Source of the DNA: Patescibacteria group bacterium
Lineage (GTDB): Bacteria > Patescibacteriota > Minisyncoccia > Phycocordibacterales > UBA12079
Assembly: GCA_018821685.1 (NCBI GenBank)
Contig: JAHJLO010000113.1
Coordinates: forward strand, 1-6,171
Reading direction: 5' to 3'
Length of the DNA: 6,171 nucleotides
Made by a program: the position numbers and the translations under genes
The notes under the pieces: model-generated
Databases searched by the model: none
Told to the model about the DNA's origin: nothing
Seen by the model: the letters and a program-made list of their open reading frames with translations, nothing else
Part shown: positions 1 to 5,224 of the stretch, in pieces
How positions within the stretch are numbered: the stretch's first letter is position 1
Layout of the letters: every line of letters begins with the position of its first letter

Positions 1-21
1 TAAAATTATAATTAAAATATT

Positions 22-2175
22 ATGAGTAGAGATTACCCACTAGAAAAAGTCCGAAATATCGGAATTATTGCCCACATTGATGCGGGTAAAACAACTGTAT
101 CAGAAAGAGTTCTTTTTTATACAGGGCTTTCACATAAAATTGGAGAGGTTCACGAAGGTGAAGCTACTATGGACTGGATGGAGCAGGAGAGAGAAAGAGG
201 TATCACAATTACTTCTGCTGCTGTTACAACTTTTTGGATTCCAACTTACGATAAAACAAACGAAAGTTTGAAACATCGTTTTAATATTATTGATACACCA
301 GGACACGTTGACTTCACTGCTGAAGTTGAACGTTCTTTGAAGGTTCTTGATGGAGGTGTTGTTGTATTCGACGGTGTTGCTGGGGTTGAGTCTCAATCAG
401 AAACAGTTTGGAGACAAGCTGATAAATATAAGGTTCCAAGGATTTGTTTCATTAACAAACTAGACCGAACAGGAGCTTCTTTTGAAAGAGCTTATCAAAG
501 TATTTTAAATAGACTTACAAAAAATGCCATTAGAATGCAATTACCAATTGGTGAGGAATCTAATCATGAAGGAGTCGTTGATCTTTTGACAATGAAAGCT
601 TATTACTTTGAAGGAAATATGGGTACTGATGTTAGAGAAGATGAAATTCCTGCTGATATGAAAGCTGATGCTGAAAAATACAGAGGAGAGCTTATCGAAA
701 AGATTGTTGAAAATGACGAAGAATTGATGAACGATTATCTTGAAGGAAAAGAGATTCCTCTAGATAAACTAAAAACACTTTTGAGAAAAGAAGTTATTGC
801 CTTGAATATTATTCCTGTATTTACCGGTTCTGCTTTGAAAAACAAAGGGGTTCAAAAAATGCTTGATGCTGTTGTTGATTATCTTCCTTCTCCTTTGGAT
901 GTTCCTGCTATAAAAGGAACTGATTCTAAAACAGGTGAGGAGGTTGAAAGAAAATCTTCAGATGATGAACCTTTTGCTGCCTTGGCTTTCAAGTTGCAAA
1001 CAGATCCTTTTGTAGGACAGCTAACATTCTTTCGAGTTTATTCAGGAACAGTTGAGGCTGGCTCTTATATCTATAACTCAACTACTGGAAATAAAGAAAG
1101 GTTGGGAAGAATTTTAAGAATGCATTCAAACGACAGGGAAGAAGTTAAGAAAGTTTACGCTGGTGAAATCGCCGCTGCTGTTGGTCTGAAAGATACAAGA
1201 ACTTCCGATACATTATGTGACGAAAATCACCCAGTTATTTTAGAGAAGATTGAATTTATGAAACCAGTTGTTTCTGTTCGAATCGAACCTAAGACAAAAG
1301 CTGACCAAGAAAAGATGGGGCTTGCTTTAAAGAAACTTTCAGACGAAGATCCAACTTTCACAATTAATTCAGACGAAGAAACAATGGAAACTATTATTTC
1401 GGGTATGGGAGAACTTCACTTAGAAGTTCTTGTGGATCGAATGAAAAGGGAATTCGGTGTTGAAGCTAACATTGGTAAGCCTCAAGTTGCTTATAGAGAA
1501 ACTATTCAGGTACCTGCGGAAGCGGAGGTTAAATATGTTAAACAGTCTGGAGGTAAAGGACAGTATGGTCACGTTAAAATTAGAATTAAACCCCTCGTTA
1601 AGTTAACAGAAGAAGAGATTGAAAACCTTCCTAAAAACACAAAAAGATCAGAGGGAGGAATGGAATTTGTTAACAGTATTAAAGGAGGTGTTATTCCTCA
1701 GGAATATATTCCAGCTGTAGAAAAAGGTATCAAAGAGGGAATGGAAAGGGGAGTTGTTGCTGGTTACAAAATCGTAGATGTTTCTACCGAATTGTATGAT
1801 GGTACTTATCACGATGTCGATTCATCAGAAATTGCTTTCAAAATTGCTGCTTCACAGGCTTTTCAGGAAGCTGCGAGAAAAGCTAACCCAGCTTTACTTG
1901 AGCCTATCATGAAAGTTGAAATTGTTACTCCTGAAGAATTTATGGGAGATGTAAATGGAAATATTAGTTCAAAGAGAGGTCAGGTTGAAAGTATGGAAGA
2001 GAGAGGAGAGGGAATGAGAGTTGTTACAGCTAAGGTTCCTTTGTCTGAAATGTTTGGATACACAACTACTTTGAGATCTATGACAGAAGGTAGAGCTACT
2101 TCAGCGATGGAGTTTGATCACTATGCTGTTGTTCCTCAGAATGTTGCTAAAGAAATTATCGAAAAGAGAAGCTAA
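22..2175 (+). CDS. fusA: Elongation factor G (EF-G)
   Basis: This is the cytoplasmic GTPase that drives tRNA-mRNA translocation on the ribosome and, in the family, helps ribosome recycling. The 717 residues are full length (family about 690-710). Visible GTPase motifs are G1 AHIDAGKT (17-24), switch I RGITI (59-63), G3 DTPGH (91-95), G4 NKLD (145-148) and G5 GSAL (269-272). Beta-barrel domain II follows from about residue 305, and domain III after that. Domain IV carries the conserved YHDVDSSE tip (H597 corresponds to the family's decoding-centre histidine), and the C-terminal domain V ends in VPQNVAKEIIEKR. Intact G1 and domain IV motifs favour a canonical translocase over a ribosome-protection paralogue. 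The start is fixed by homology and is preceded by AAAATATT with no Shine-Dalgarno site. Its promoter lies outside the window. It is followed by a strong hairpin terminator, so it looks transcriptionally separated from tuf. Confidence 0.98.
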   Translation: MSRDYPLEKVRNIGIIAHIDAGKTTVSERVLFYTGLSHKIGEVHEGEATMDWMEQERERGITITSAAVTTFWIPTYDKTNESLKHRFNIIDTPGHVDFTAEVERSLKVLDGGVVVFDGVAGVESQSETVWRQADKYKVPRICFINKLDRTGASFERAYQSILNRLTKNAIRMQLPIGEESNHEGVVDLLTMKAYYFEGNMGTDVREDEIPADMKADAEKYRGELIEKIVENDEELMNDYLEGKEIPLDKLKTLLRKEVIALNIIPVFTGSALKNKGVQKMLDAVVDYLPSPLDVPAIKGTDSKTGEEVERKSSDDEPFAALAFKLQTDPFVGQLTFFRVYSGTVEAGSYIYNSTTGNKERLGRILRMHSNDREEVKKVYAGEIAAAVGLKDTRTSDTLCDENHPVILEKIEFMKPVVSVRIEPKTKADQEKMGLALKKLSDEDPTFTINSDEETMETIISGMGELHLEVLVDRMKREFGVEANIGKPQVAYRETIQVPAEAEVKYVKQSGGKGQYGHVKIRIKPLVKLTEEEIENLPKNTKRSEGGMEFVNSIKGGVIPQEYIPAVEKGIKEGMERGVVAGYKIVDVSTELYDGTYHDVDSSEIAFKIAASQAFQEAARKANPALLEPIMKVEIVTPEEFMGDVNGNISSKRGQVESMEERGEGMRVVTAKVPLSEMFGYTTTLRSMTEGRATSAMEFDHYAVVPQNVAKEIIEKRS

Positions 2176-2207
2176 TTTAAATCCCCGCGTTTTTATAGGG
2201 AGTTTGA

Positions 2208-2259
2208 AAAAAATTAAAAGACTCGAGTTTTTATAAAAACTCGAGTCTTTTAATTTTTT
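2208..2259 (+). terminator. fusA rho-independent terminator, probably bidirectional
   Basis: A perfect 25-bp inverted repeat (arms 2208-2232 and 2235-2259) surrounds a 2-nt centre. The inner core is GACTCGAG with A/T extensions. The right arm ends CTTTTAATTTTTT, which gives the U-tract, and the left arm begins with six A, so it could also stop transcription from the other side. It starts 32 nt after the fusA stop. Its outer A/T arm is shared almost exactly with the larger hairpin at 4672-4752. Confidence 0.9.
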
Positions 2260-2347
2260 ACGAGAAAGGTCAATTCGAAAATATTTGATTTAGAGATTGG
2301 TTTTTTTAATCGAGTTAGAAGCTTTTGGTTAAGTGTGAATAAGTCTG

Positions 2348-2376
2348 TTGCTCATATCAATTATTACTTGTATTCT
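2348..2376 (+). promoter_or_regulatory. Weak candidate promoter for the 95-residue gene
   Basis: A possible -35 TTGCTC (2348-2353) and -10 TATTCT (2371-2376) are separated by 17 nt. The -35 is poor. If used, transcription would begin around 2383, within about 3 nt of the ATG at 2385, so the mRNA would be essentially leaderless. Nothing better is visible between the fusA terminator and this gene; the rest of 2260-2347 shows no recognisable feature. Confidence 0.3.
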
Positions 2377-2384
2377 TATGGTAT

Positions 2385-2672
2385 ATGGAGTTTGATATAA
2401 AAACTATTATTGATTTTATTTTGTTGGCAACTTTGCTGGGTTCAGCTAGTTGGCTTTTTGCGGTCATGTCTCGTTACGGAGGTTCTGTAGGAAAATCTTT
2501 TCGAATTATAGGTTGGGGTTCTCTTGTTATGGCTTCGTCTCACTTAACAGAAGTTATTACTTTTTATTTATCTGTCCATGATATTTATGCGCTTATGTTT
2601 TTTCATAGGTTTCTAGCAACTGTTGGTTTTGTTGTTATTGCTTATGGTTTTAAAACTTTAGTTAAAAAATAA
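2385..2672 (+). CDS. Small three-helix membrane protein, function unknown
   Basis: I do not recognise this 95-residue protein. It shows three hydrophobic segments at about 8-28, 41-63 and 69-89, with short polar links (SRYGGSVGKSFR at 29-40, SVHD at 63-66) and a basic tail (KTLVKK). Polar residues within or next to helices 2 and 3 stand out: the SSHLTE stretch (H53, E56), H65 and H74. Histidines in membrane helices could bind metal or heme, but that is speculation. It lies between fusA and tuf, which are usually adjacent, behind a strong terminator and ahead of the tuf promoter, so it is probably its own unit. The start has no Shine-Dalgarno site. Another ATG 7 nt upstream is out of frame. 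The length, clean hydropathy and TAA stop support a real gene. Confidence 0.7.
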   Translation: MEFDIKTIIDFILLATLLGSASWLFAVMSRYGGSVGKSFRIIGWGSLVMASSHLTEVITFYLSVHDIYALMFFHRFLATVGFVVIAYGFKTLVKK

Positions 2673-2690
2673 ATTTCTTATTTTTAATGG

Positions 2691-2718
2691 TTGACTATTA
2701 TCCTTATTTTGCTATTAT
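2691..2718 (+). promoter_or_regulatory. tuf promoter (sigma-70-like)
   Basis: A -35 TTGACT (2691-2696), 16-nt spacer and -10 TATTAT (2713-2718) lie 18 nt after the stop of the membrane protein gene. Predicted initiation near 2725 gives a tuf leader of about 125 nt. The same 16-nt spacing recurs in the promoters at 4796 and 5133. Confidence 0.7.
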
Positions 2719-2724
2719 AGTTGG

Positions 2725-2851
2725 GTAACGCTATCTGCGTTTTTTTAGTATTTATCCTCTGTAGAGTGGTATATCTCCTCAGGGTTAAAGATTTATTATT
2801 AATTATATAAAAAAGCGATAAGGCTTATAAGCCGAAAGCTCAAAAAATATT
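2725..2851 (+). promoter_or_regulatory. Structured 5' leader of tuf
   Basis: The predicted leader opens with a short hairpin, AACGC (2727-2731) with GCGTT (2737-2741), running into seven T (2740-2746). This resembles a weak terminator only about 10 nt after the -10 box. The middle part (2753-2784) can form alternative weak pairings: CTC 2757-2759 with GAG 2764-2766, or that GAG with CTC 2775-2777. A palindrome GGCTTATAAGCC (2822-2833) lies 18 nt before the ATG. No known riboswitch class is recognised. The start is preceded by AAAATATT, not a Shine-Dalgarno site. Confidence 0.4.
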
Positions 2852-4045
2852 ATGGCAGAAGAATATAACAGAGACAAACCTCACGTAAATGTGGGAACCA
2901 TTGGTCACGTTGACCATGGAAAGACAACTCTTACAGCCGCTATCTTGCATGTTCTAGGACTTGCTGGACAGATTGTAAGTAAGAAAGGTGTTGACGAAAT
3001 TGACAACGCCCCAGAAGAAAAAGAAAGAGGAATTACAATTGCTCTTTCACACCAAGAGTACAACACAGATACAAGACACTACGCTCATATCGATGCTCCT
3101 GGACACGCCGATTATATCAAGAACATGATTACCGGTGCTGCTCAGATGGACGGTGCTATTTTAGTAGTAGCCGCTAACGATGGAGCTATGCCTCAAACCA
3201 GAGAGCACATCCTTCTTGCAAAACAAGTTGGAGTTCCTAGAATTATCGTATTCCTAAACAAGATTGATCTTGTTGATGATGCAGAAATGGTAGAACTTGT
3301 TGAAGAAGAAGTTAAAGAGATGTTAACTCAGTATGAATATGATGGAGAAAATACTCCTTTCATAAAAGGTTCAGCTGTTAAGGCTCTTGAAACTACTTCA
3401 GTAGATGATGAGTGGGCAAAACCAATCGTTGAACTTACAAAAGCTTTGGATGAATATATCCCAGTTCCTGTAAGAGATACTGAAAAGCCTTTCTTGATGC
3501 CTATCGAAGATATCTTCTCAATTGAGGGAAGAGGTACTGTATGTACTGGTAAAATTGAAAGAGGTGTTGTTAAAGTTGGAGAAGAAGTTGAAATCGTTGG
3601 TATCAAAGATACTGCGAAAACAACTGTTACTGGTATCGAAATGTTTAACAAATCTCTTAAGGAAGGTATGGCTGGAGATAACGCCGGAGTTTTGATTAGA
3701 GGAATCAAGAAAGAGGATATCACCAGAGGACAAGTTCTTGCAAAACCAGGAACAGTTACACCTCATACAGAATTTGAAGCTGAAGTTTTGATTCTTAAGA
3801 AAGAAGAAGGTGGACGTCACACTCCTTTCTTTACAGGTTACAAACCTCAATTCTACATTAGAACAACTGACGTAACTGGAGAAGTTACTTTGGCTGAAGG
3901 AGTAGAAATGGTTATGCCTGGAGATACTGCTACTTTCAAAGTTAAACTACAGTCACCGATTGCTCTTGAAGAACAACAAAAATTTGCTGTTCGTGAAGGA
4001 GGAAGAACAGTTGGAGCTGGTGTGGTTACAAAAATCACAGTCTAA
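2852..4045 (+). CDS. tuf: Elongation factor Tu (EF-Tu)
   Basis: This GTPase carries aminoacyl-tRNA to the ribosomal A site. It has 397 residues, the usual family length. Motifs seen are G1 GHVDHGKT (18-25), switch I ERGITI (58-63), G3 DAPGH (81-85, with the GTP-hydrolysis histidine at H85), G4 NKID (136-139) and G5 GSAVKAL (173-179). Domain II follows from about 208 (PFLMPIEDIFSIEGRGTVCTG) and domain III from about 300, with GGRHTPFFTGYKPQFYIRTT. It ends GVVTKITV. Two details differ from the Escherichia coli protein: alanine replaces cysteine in DCPGH, and ALSHQEY follows RGITI instead of NTSHVEY. I recall these as usual in Candidate Phyla Radiation sequences. It has its own promoter and a long leader, and probably reads through into rpsJ. 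Its codons look somewhat more selected (ATC, AAC and AAG are frequent) than in neighbours, which fits high expression. Confidence 0.98.
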   Translation: MAEEYNRDKPHVNVGTIGHVDHGKTTLTAAILHVLGLAGQIVSKKGVDEIDNAPEEKERGITIALSHQEYNTDTRHYAHIDAPGHADYIKNMITGAAQMDGAILVVAANDGAMPQTREHILLAKQVGVPRIIVFLNKIDLVDDAEMVELVEEEVKEMLTQYEYDGENTPFIKGSAVKALETTSVDDEWAKPIVELTKALDEYIPVPVRDTEKPFLMPIEDIFSIEGRGTVCTGKIERGVVKVGEEVEIVGIKDTAKTTVTGIEMFNKSLKEGMAGDNAGVLIRGIKKEDITRGQVLAKPGTVTPHTEFEAEVLILKKEEGGRHTPFFTGYKPQFYIRTTDVTGEVTLAEGVEMVMPGDTATFKVKLQSPIALEEQQKFAVREGGRTVGAGVVTKITV

Positions 4046-4052
4046 CAAATTT

Positions 4053-4104
4053 TTAACCTTACTTAGTGTCACTTCATCTAGAGGTGGCACTCTAGTGAGG
4101 TTAA
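4053..4104 (+). promoter_or_regulatory. RNA hairpin in the tuf-rpsJ spacer
   Basis: The outer stem pairs 4053-4063 with 4094-4104 (11 pairs, one G.U). The inner stem pairs 4065-4074 with 4082-4091 (10 pairs, two G.U), with a small asymmetric internal loop between them and a 7-nt apical loop. The wobble pairs form only in + strand RNA, so this looks like structure in the tuf-rpsJ transcript rather than a DNA palindrome. No U-tract follows, so a simple intrinsic terminator is unlikely. A processing site, stability element or S10 binding site are possible alternatives. A second weak stem, GTTGAA 4136-4141 with TTCAAC 4151-4156, follows. I find no convincing promoter before rpsJ. Confidence 0.55.
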
Positions 4105-4198
4105 ATAAAAAGTTGGTAATTCCTAGTTTATGCCTGTTGAAAATAAAAAATTCAACTAAAACGAGAAATTAAAAACTATAAACCATAAAATTAAAAAA

Positions 4199-4543
4199 AT
4201 GACAGAAACTAAAAAAACAACTAAAAAAACAGAAGATATCCAAAAGCTTAGAATTAGAGTTTTTGCTTACGAGCATAAACTTCTTGATTCATCAATTAAG
4301 CAAATTATGGATACTGCTCTTAGATATGATGCTAAGGTTAGCGGCCCTATTCCACTTCCTACAGAGATTAAGAAATATACTGTCAACCGATCAACTTTTG
4401 TTCACAAAGATGCTCGTGAGCAATTTGAAATGAGGGTTCACCGAAGATTGATTGATATTCTTAACCCATCACAAAAGATTATTGAAGCTCTCACAAACTT
4501 GAGCTTACCATCTGGAGTGTCTATCGATGTTAAAATAATGTAG
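4199..4543 (+). CDS. rpsJ: 30S ribosomal protein S10
   Basis: S10 belongs to the 30S head, and in the family it also binds NusB as the antitermination factor NusE. The 114 residues are slightly longer than the usual 100-105, because about 14 polar residues rich in Thr and Lys (TETKKTTKKTEDIQ) precede the conserved start KLRIRVFAYEHKLLD. Further family blocks are SGPIPLPTEIKKYTVNRS, FVHKDAREQFEMRVHRRLID and the C-terminal SGVSIDVKIM. The ATG follows AAATTAAAAAA with no Shine-Dalgarno site. A start further in would remove the basic tail but not the domain; no in-frame ATG sits there, so the given start is preferred. It lies 153 nt after tuf without a clear promoter, so co-transcription with tuf is likely. 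Unusually, rplC does not follow directly. Confidence 0.96.
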   Translation: MTETKKTTKKTEDIQKLRIRVFAYEHKLLDSSIKQIMDTALRYDAKVSGPIPLPTEIKKYTVNRSTFVHKDAREQFEMRVHRRLIDILNPSQKIIEALTNLSLPSGVSIDVKIM

Positions 4544-4591
4544 TTTAATTATTCTAAAATAGGCGAATTTCTTCGTTGGTTTTTCAAAAAT

Positions 4592-4642
4592 TAAGCGTGG
4601 AATTTTTTACCTCCCTTCGGGAGCTAAAAAATTCCACGCTTA
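4592..4642 (+). terminator. Long hairpin after rpsJ, possible terminator
   Basis: An 18-bp outer stem (4592-4609 with 4625-4642), one C-C mismatch and a 5-bp inner stem CTCCC (4611-4615) with GGGAG (4619-4623) around TTC form a long hairpin 48 nt after the rpsJ stop. The run after it (TATTTTAG) is a poor U-tract, so termination here is uncertain. It may act with the second hairpin 30 nt downstream. A minor CGAA/TTCG stem (4564-4575) precedes it. Confidence 0.6.
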
Positions 4643-4671
4643 TTTTAGTTCTACCACTCTTCTTGTTGTCT

Positions 4672-4752
4672 TTACGAGGAGATTTTAAAAAATTAAAAGA
4701 GCAGAAAGCCTTTGGCTTTCTGCTCTTTTAATTTTTTAAAATCTCCTCGTAA
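4672..4752 (+). terminator. Perfect 39-bp inverted repeat with terminator core
   Basis: The arms 4672-4710 and 4714-4752 are exact reverse complements around a 3-nt TTT loop. The centre, GAGCAGAAAGCC with its complement, followed by CTTTTAATTTTTT, has the form of an intrinsic terminator working in both directions. An outer extension (TTACGAGGAGATTTT with its complement) goes well beyond what termination needs. The inner A/T arm matches that of the fusA terminator. It probably insulates rpsJ from the 73-residue gene. A dispersed palindromic repeat is an alternative. Confidence 0.85.
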
Positions 4753-4795
4753 CCTAGTTTTTATTCCAAGACACGAGTAGTTAATCCAAAATTCA

Positions 4796-4823
4796 TTGAC
4801 AAAAATTGACCGAAAAGTATACT
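4796..4823 (+). promoter_or_regulatory. Promoter of the 73-residue gene
   Basis: A consensus -35 TTGACA (4796-4801) and near-consensus -10 TATACT (4818-4823) are 16 nt apart, the best promoter in the window. Predicted initiation near 4830 gives a leader of about 75 nt. A second TTGACC at 4806 has no matching -10. Confidence 0.78.
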
Positions 4824-4892
4824 AATTGTGTAATTGTAACGGATTAAGTTTCTGCGTTTAGTGGAAATTAATCTAAAATTGAAAATCAAAAC

Positions 4893-4897
4893 GGGAG
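4893..4897 (+). promoter_or_regulatory. Shine-Dalgarno site GGGAG
   Basis: GGGAG lies 7 nt before the ATG at 4905, a standard spacing. It is the only clear Shine-Dalgarno site next to a start in the window; none of the translation genes has one. It fixes the start of the 73-residue ORF and supports it as a real gene. Confidence 0.7.
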
Positions 4898-4904
4898 AAA
4901 AACG

Positions 4905-5126
4905 ATGGCTAAAAACATCGGCGTAGACGCGGCCAAATTGGCTGGTTTGCAAATTGATCAAAATCAGAAATTGAGAGATGGCTCAATGACAATTGAGCAA
5001 ATGGAATGGTGGTTGAGCCAATCTTTTGGAACTAGAGAAAGTTTGATGAATGGAAATTTCATTGAAACTTATCGCTGGATAACAGACTTAGACGGAGCAA
5101 TCCATTTTAAACTCACAGGTCTCTAA
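4905..5126 (+). CDS. Small soluble protein, function unknown
   Basis: I do not recognise this 73-residue protein with certainty. It has no signal peptide or membrane segment. The likely core is residues 23-48, with LRDGSMTIEQMEWWLSQS followed by FGTRESLMNG. This resembles short Parcubacterial hypothetical proteins that I recall carrying an 'LRDGxxTxEQxEWFL' helix, but I cannot confirm that here. A near-consensus promoter, a Shine-Dalgarno site at 7 nt and a 5' end richer in GC than its neighbours (GGCGTAGACGCGGCC) support a real, independently expressed gene. It is lodged between rpsJ and rplC, normally adjacent in the S10 operon, so it is probably a later insertion and need not act in translation. 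The hairpin at 5171-5197 could serve as its terminator. The ORF on the opposite strand here is a shadow. Confidence 0.75.
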   Translation: MAKNIGVDAAKLAGLQIDQNQKLRDGSMTIEQMEWWLSQSFGTRESLMNGNFIETYRWITDLDGAIHFKLTGL

Positions 5127-5132
5127 TAGGGC

Positions 5133-5160
5133 TTGATTTTCTTTTTAATTTGTGTAGAAT
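5133..5160 (+). promoter_or_regulatory. Candidate rplC promoter
   Basis: A -35 TTGATT (5133-5138), 16-nt spacer and -10 TAGAAT (5155-5160) predict initiation near 5167. It lies just after the stop of the 73-residue gene and directly upstream of the hairpin at 5171. No other promoter is visible between that gene and rplC. Confidence 0.6.
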
Positions 5161-5170
5161 ATGAGGAGTT

Positions 5171-5201
5171 ACAAAAAAAGGTGAGAGCCTTTTTTGTTTT
5201 A
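5171..5201 (+). terminator. Terminator-like hairpin in the rplC leader
   Basis: Six A-T pairs and GG/CC plus a closing U.G pair (5174-5182 with 5187-5195) cap a GAGA loop of the stable GNRA class. An AC/GT extension (5171-5172 with 5196-5197, one A bulged) lengthens the stem, and T-rich sequence follows. It has the form of an intrinsic terminator, with many weak pairs. It ends 24 nt before the rplC start. It may terminate the 73-residue gene, act as an attenuator for rplC, or both. Confidence 0.65.
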
Positions 5202-5224
5202 CTAACATTCGAAACTATATTCAT

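Noticed and set aside
2814..2840. tRNA-like or riboswitch-like element before tuf
   Set aside because: Only one short palindrome is present; no cloverleaf, CCA-adjacent arm or known riboswitch core can be built.
3328..4038. Several - strand ORFs inside tuf
   Set aside because: They are shadows of the EF-Tu frame, with low-complexity Ser/Phe/Thr-rich translations.
3960..4172. 70-codon + strand ORF overlapping the tuf end
   Set aside because: It is an out-of-frame shadow over tuf and runs through the structured spacer; it has no start signal.
2208..4752. Transposon bounded by the two similar hairpins
   Set aside because: The interval holds tuf and rpsJ, which are in their expected place, and no transposase or target-site duplication is seen.
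4761..4961. 66-codon ORF on the - strand over the promoter and start of the 73-residue gene
   Set aside because: No recognisable protein, no start signal, and it overlaps a well-supported + strand promoter and gene.
5161..5184. Seven-codon leader peptide (MRSYKKR) before rplC
   Set aside because: Its ATG starts one base after the -10 box, upstream of the expected transcription start, so it would not be transcribed from that promoter.
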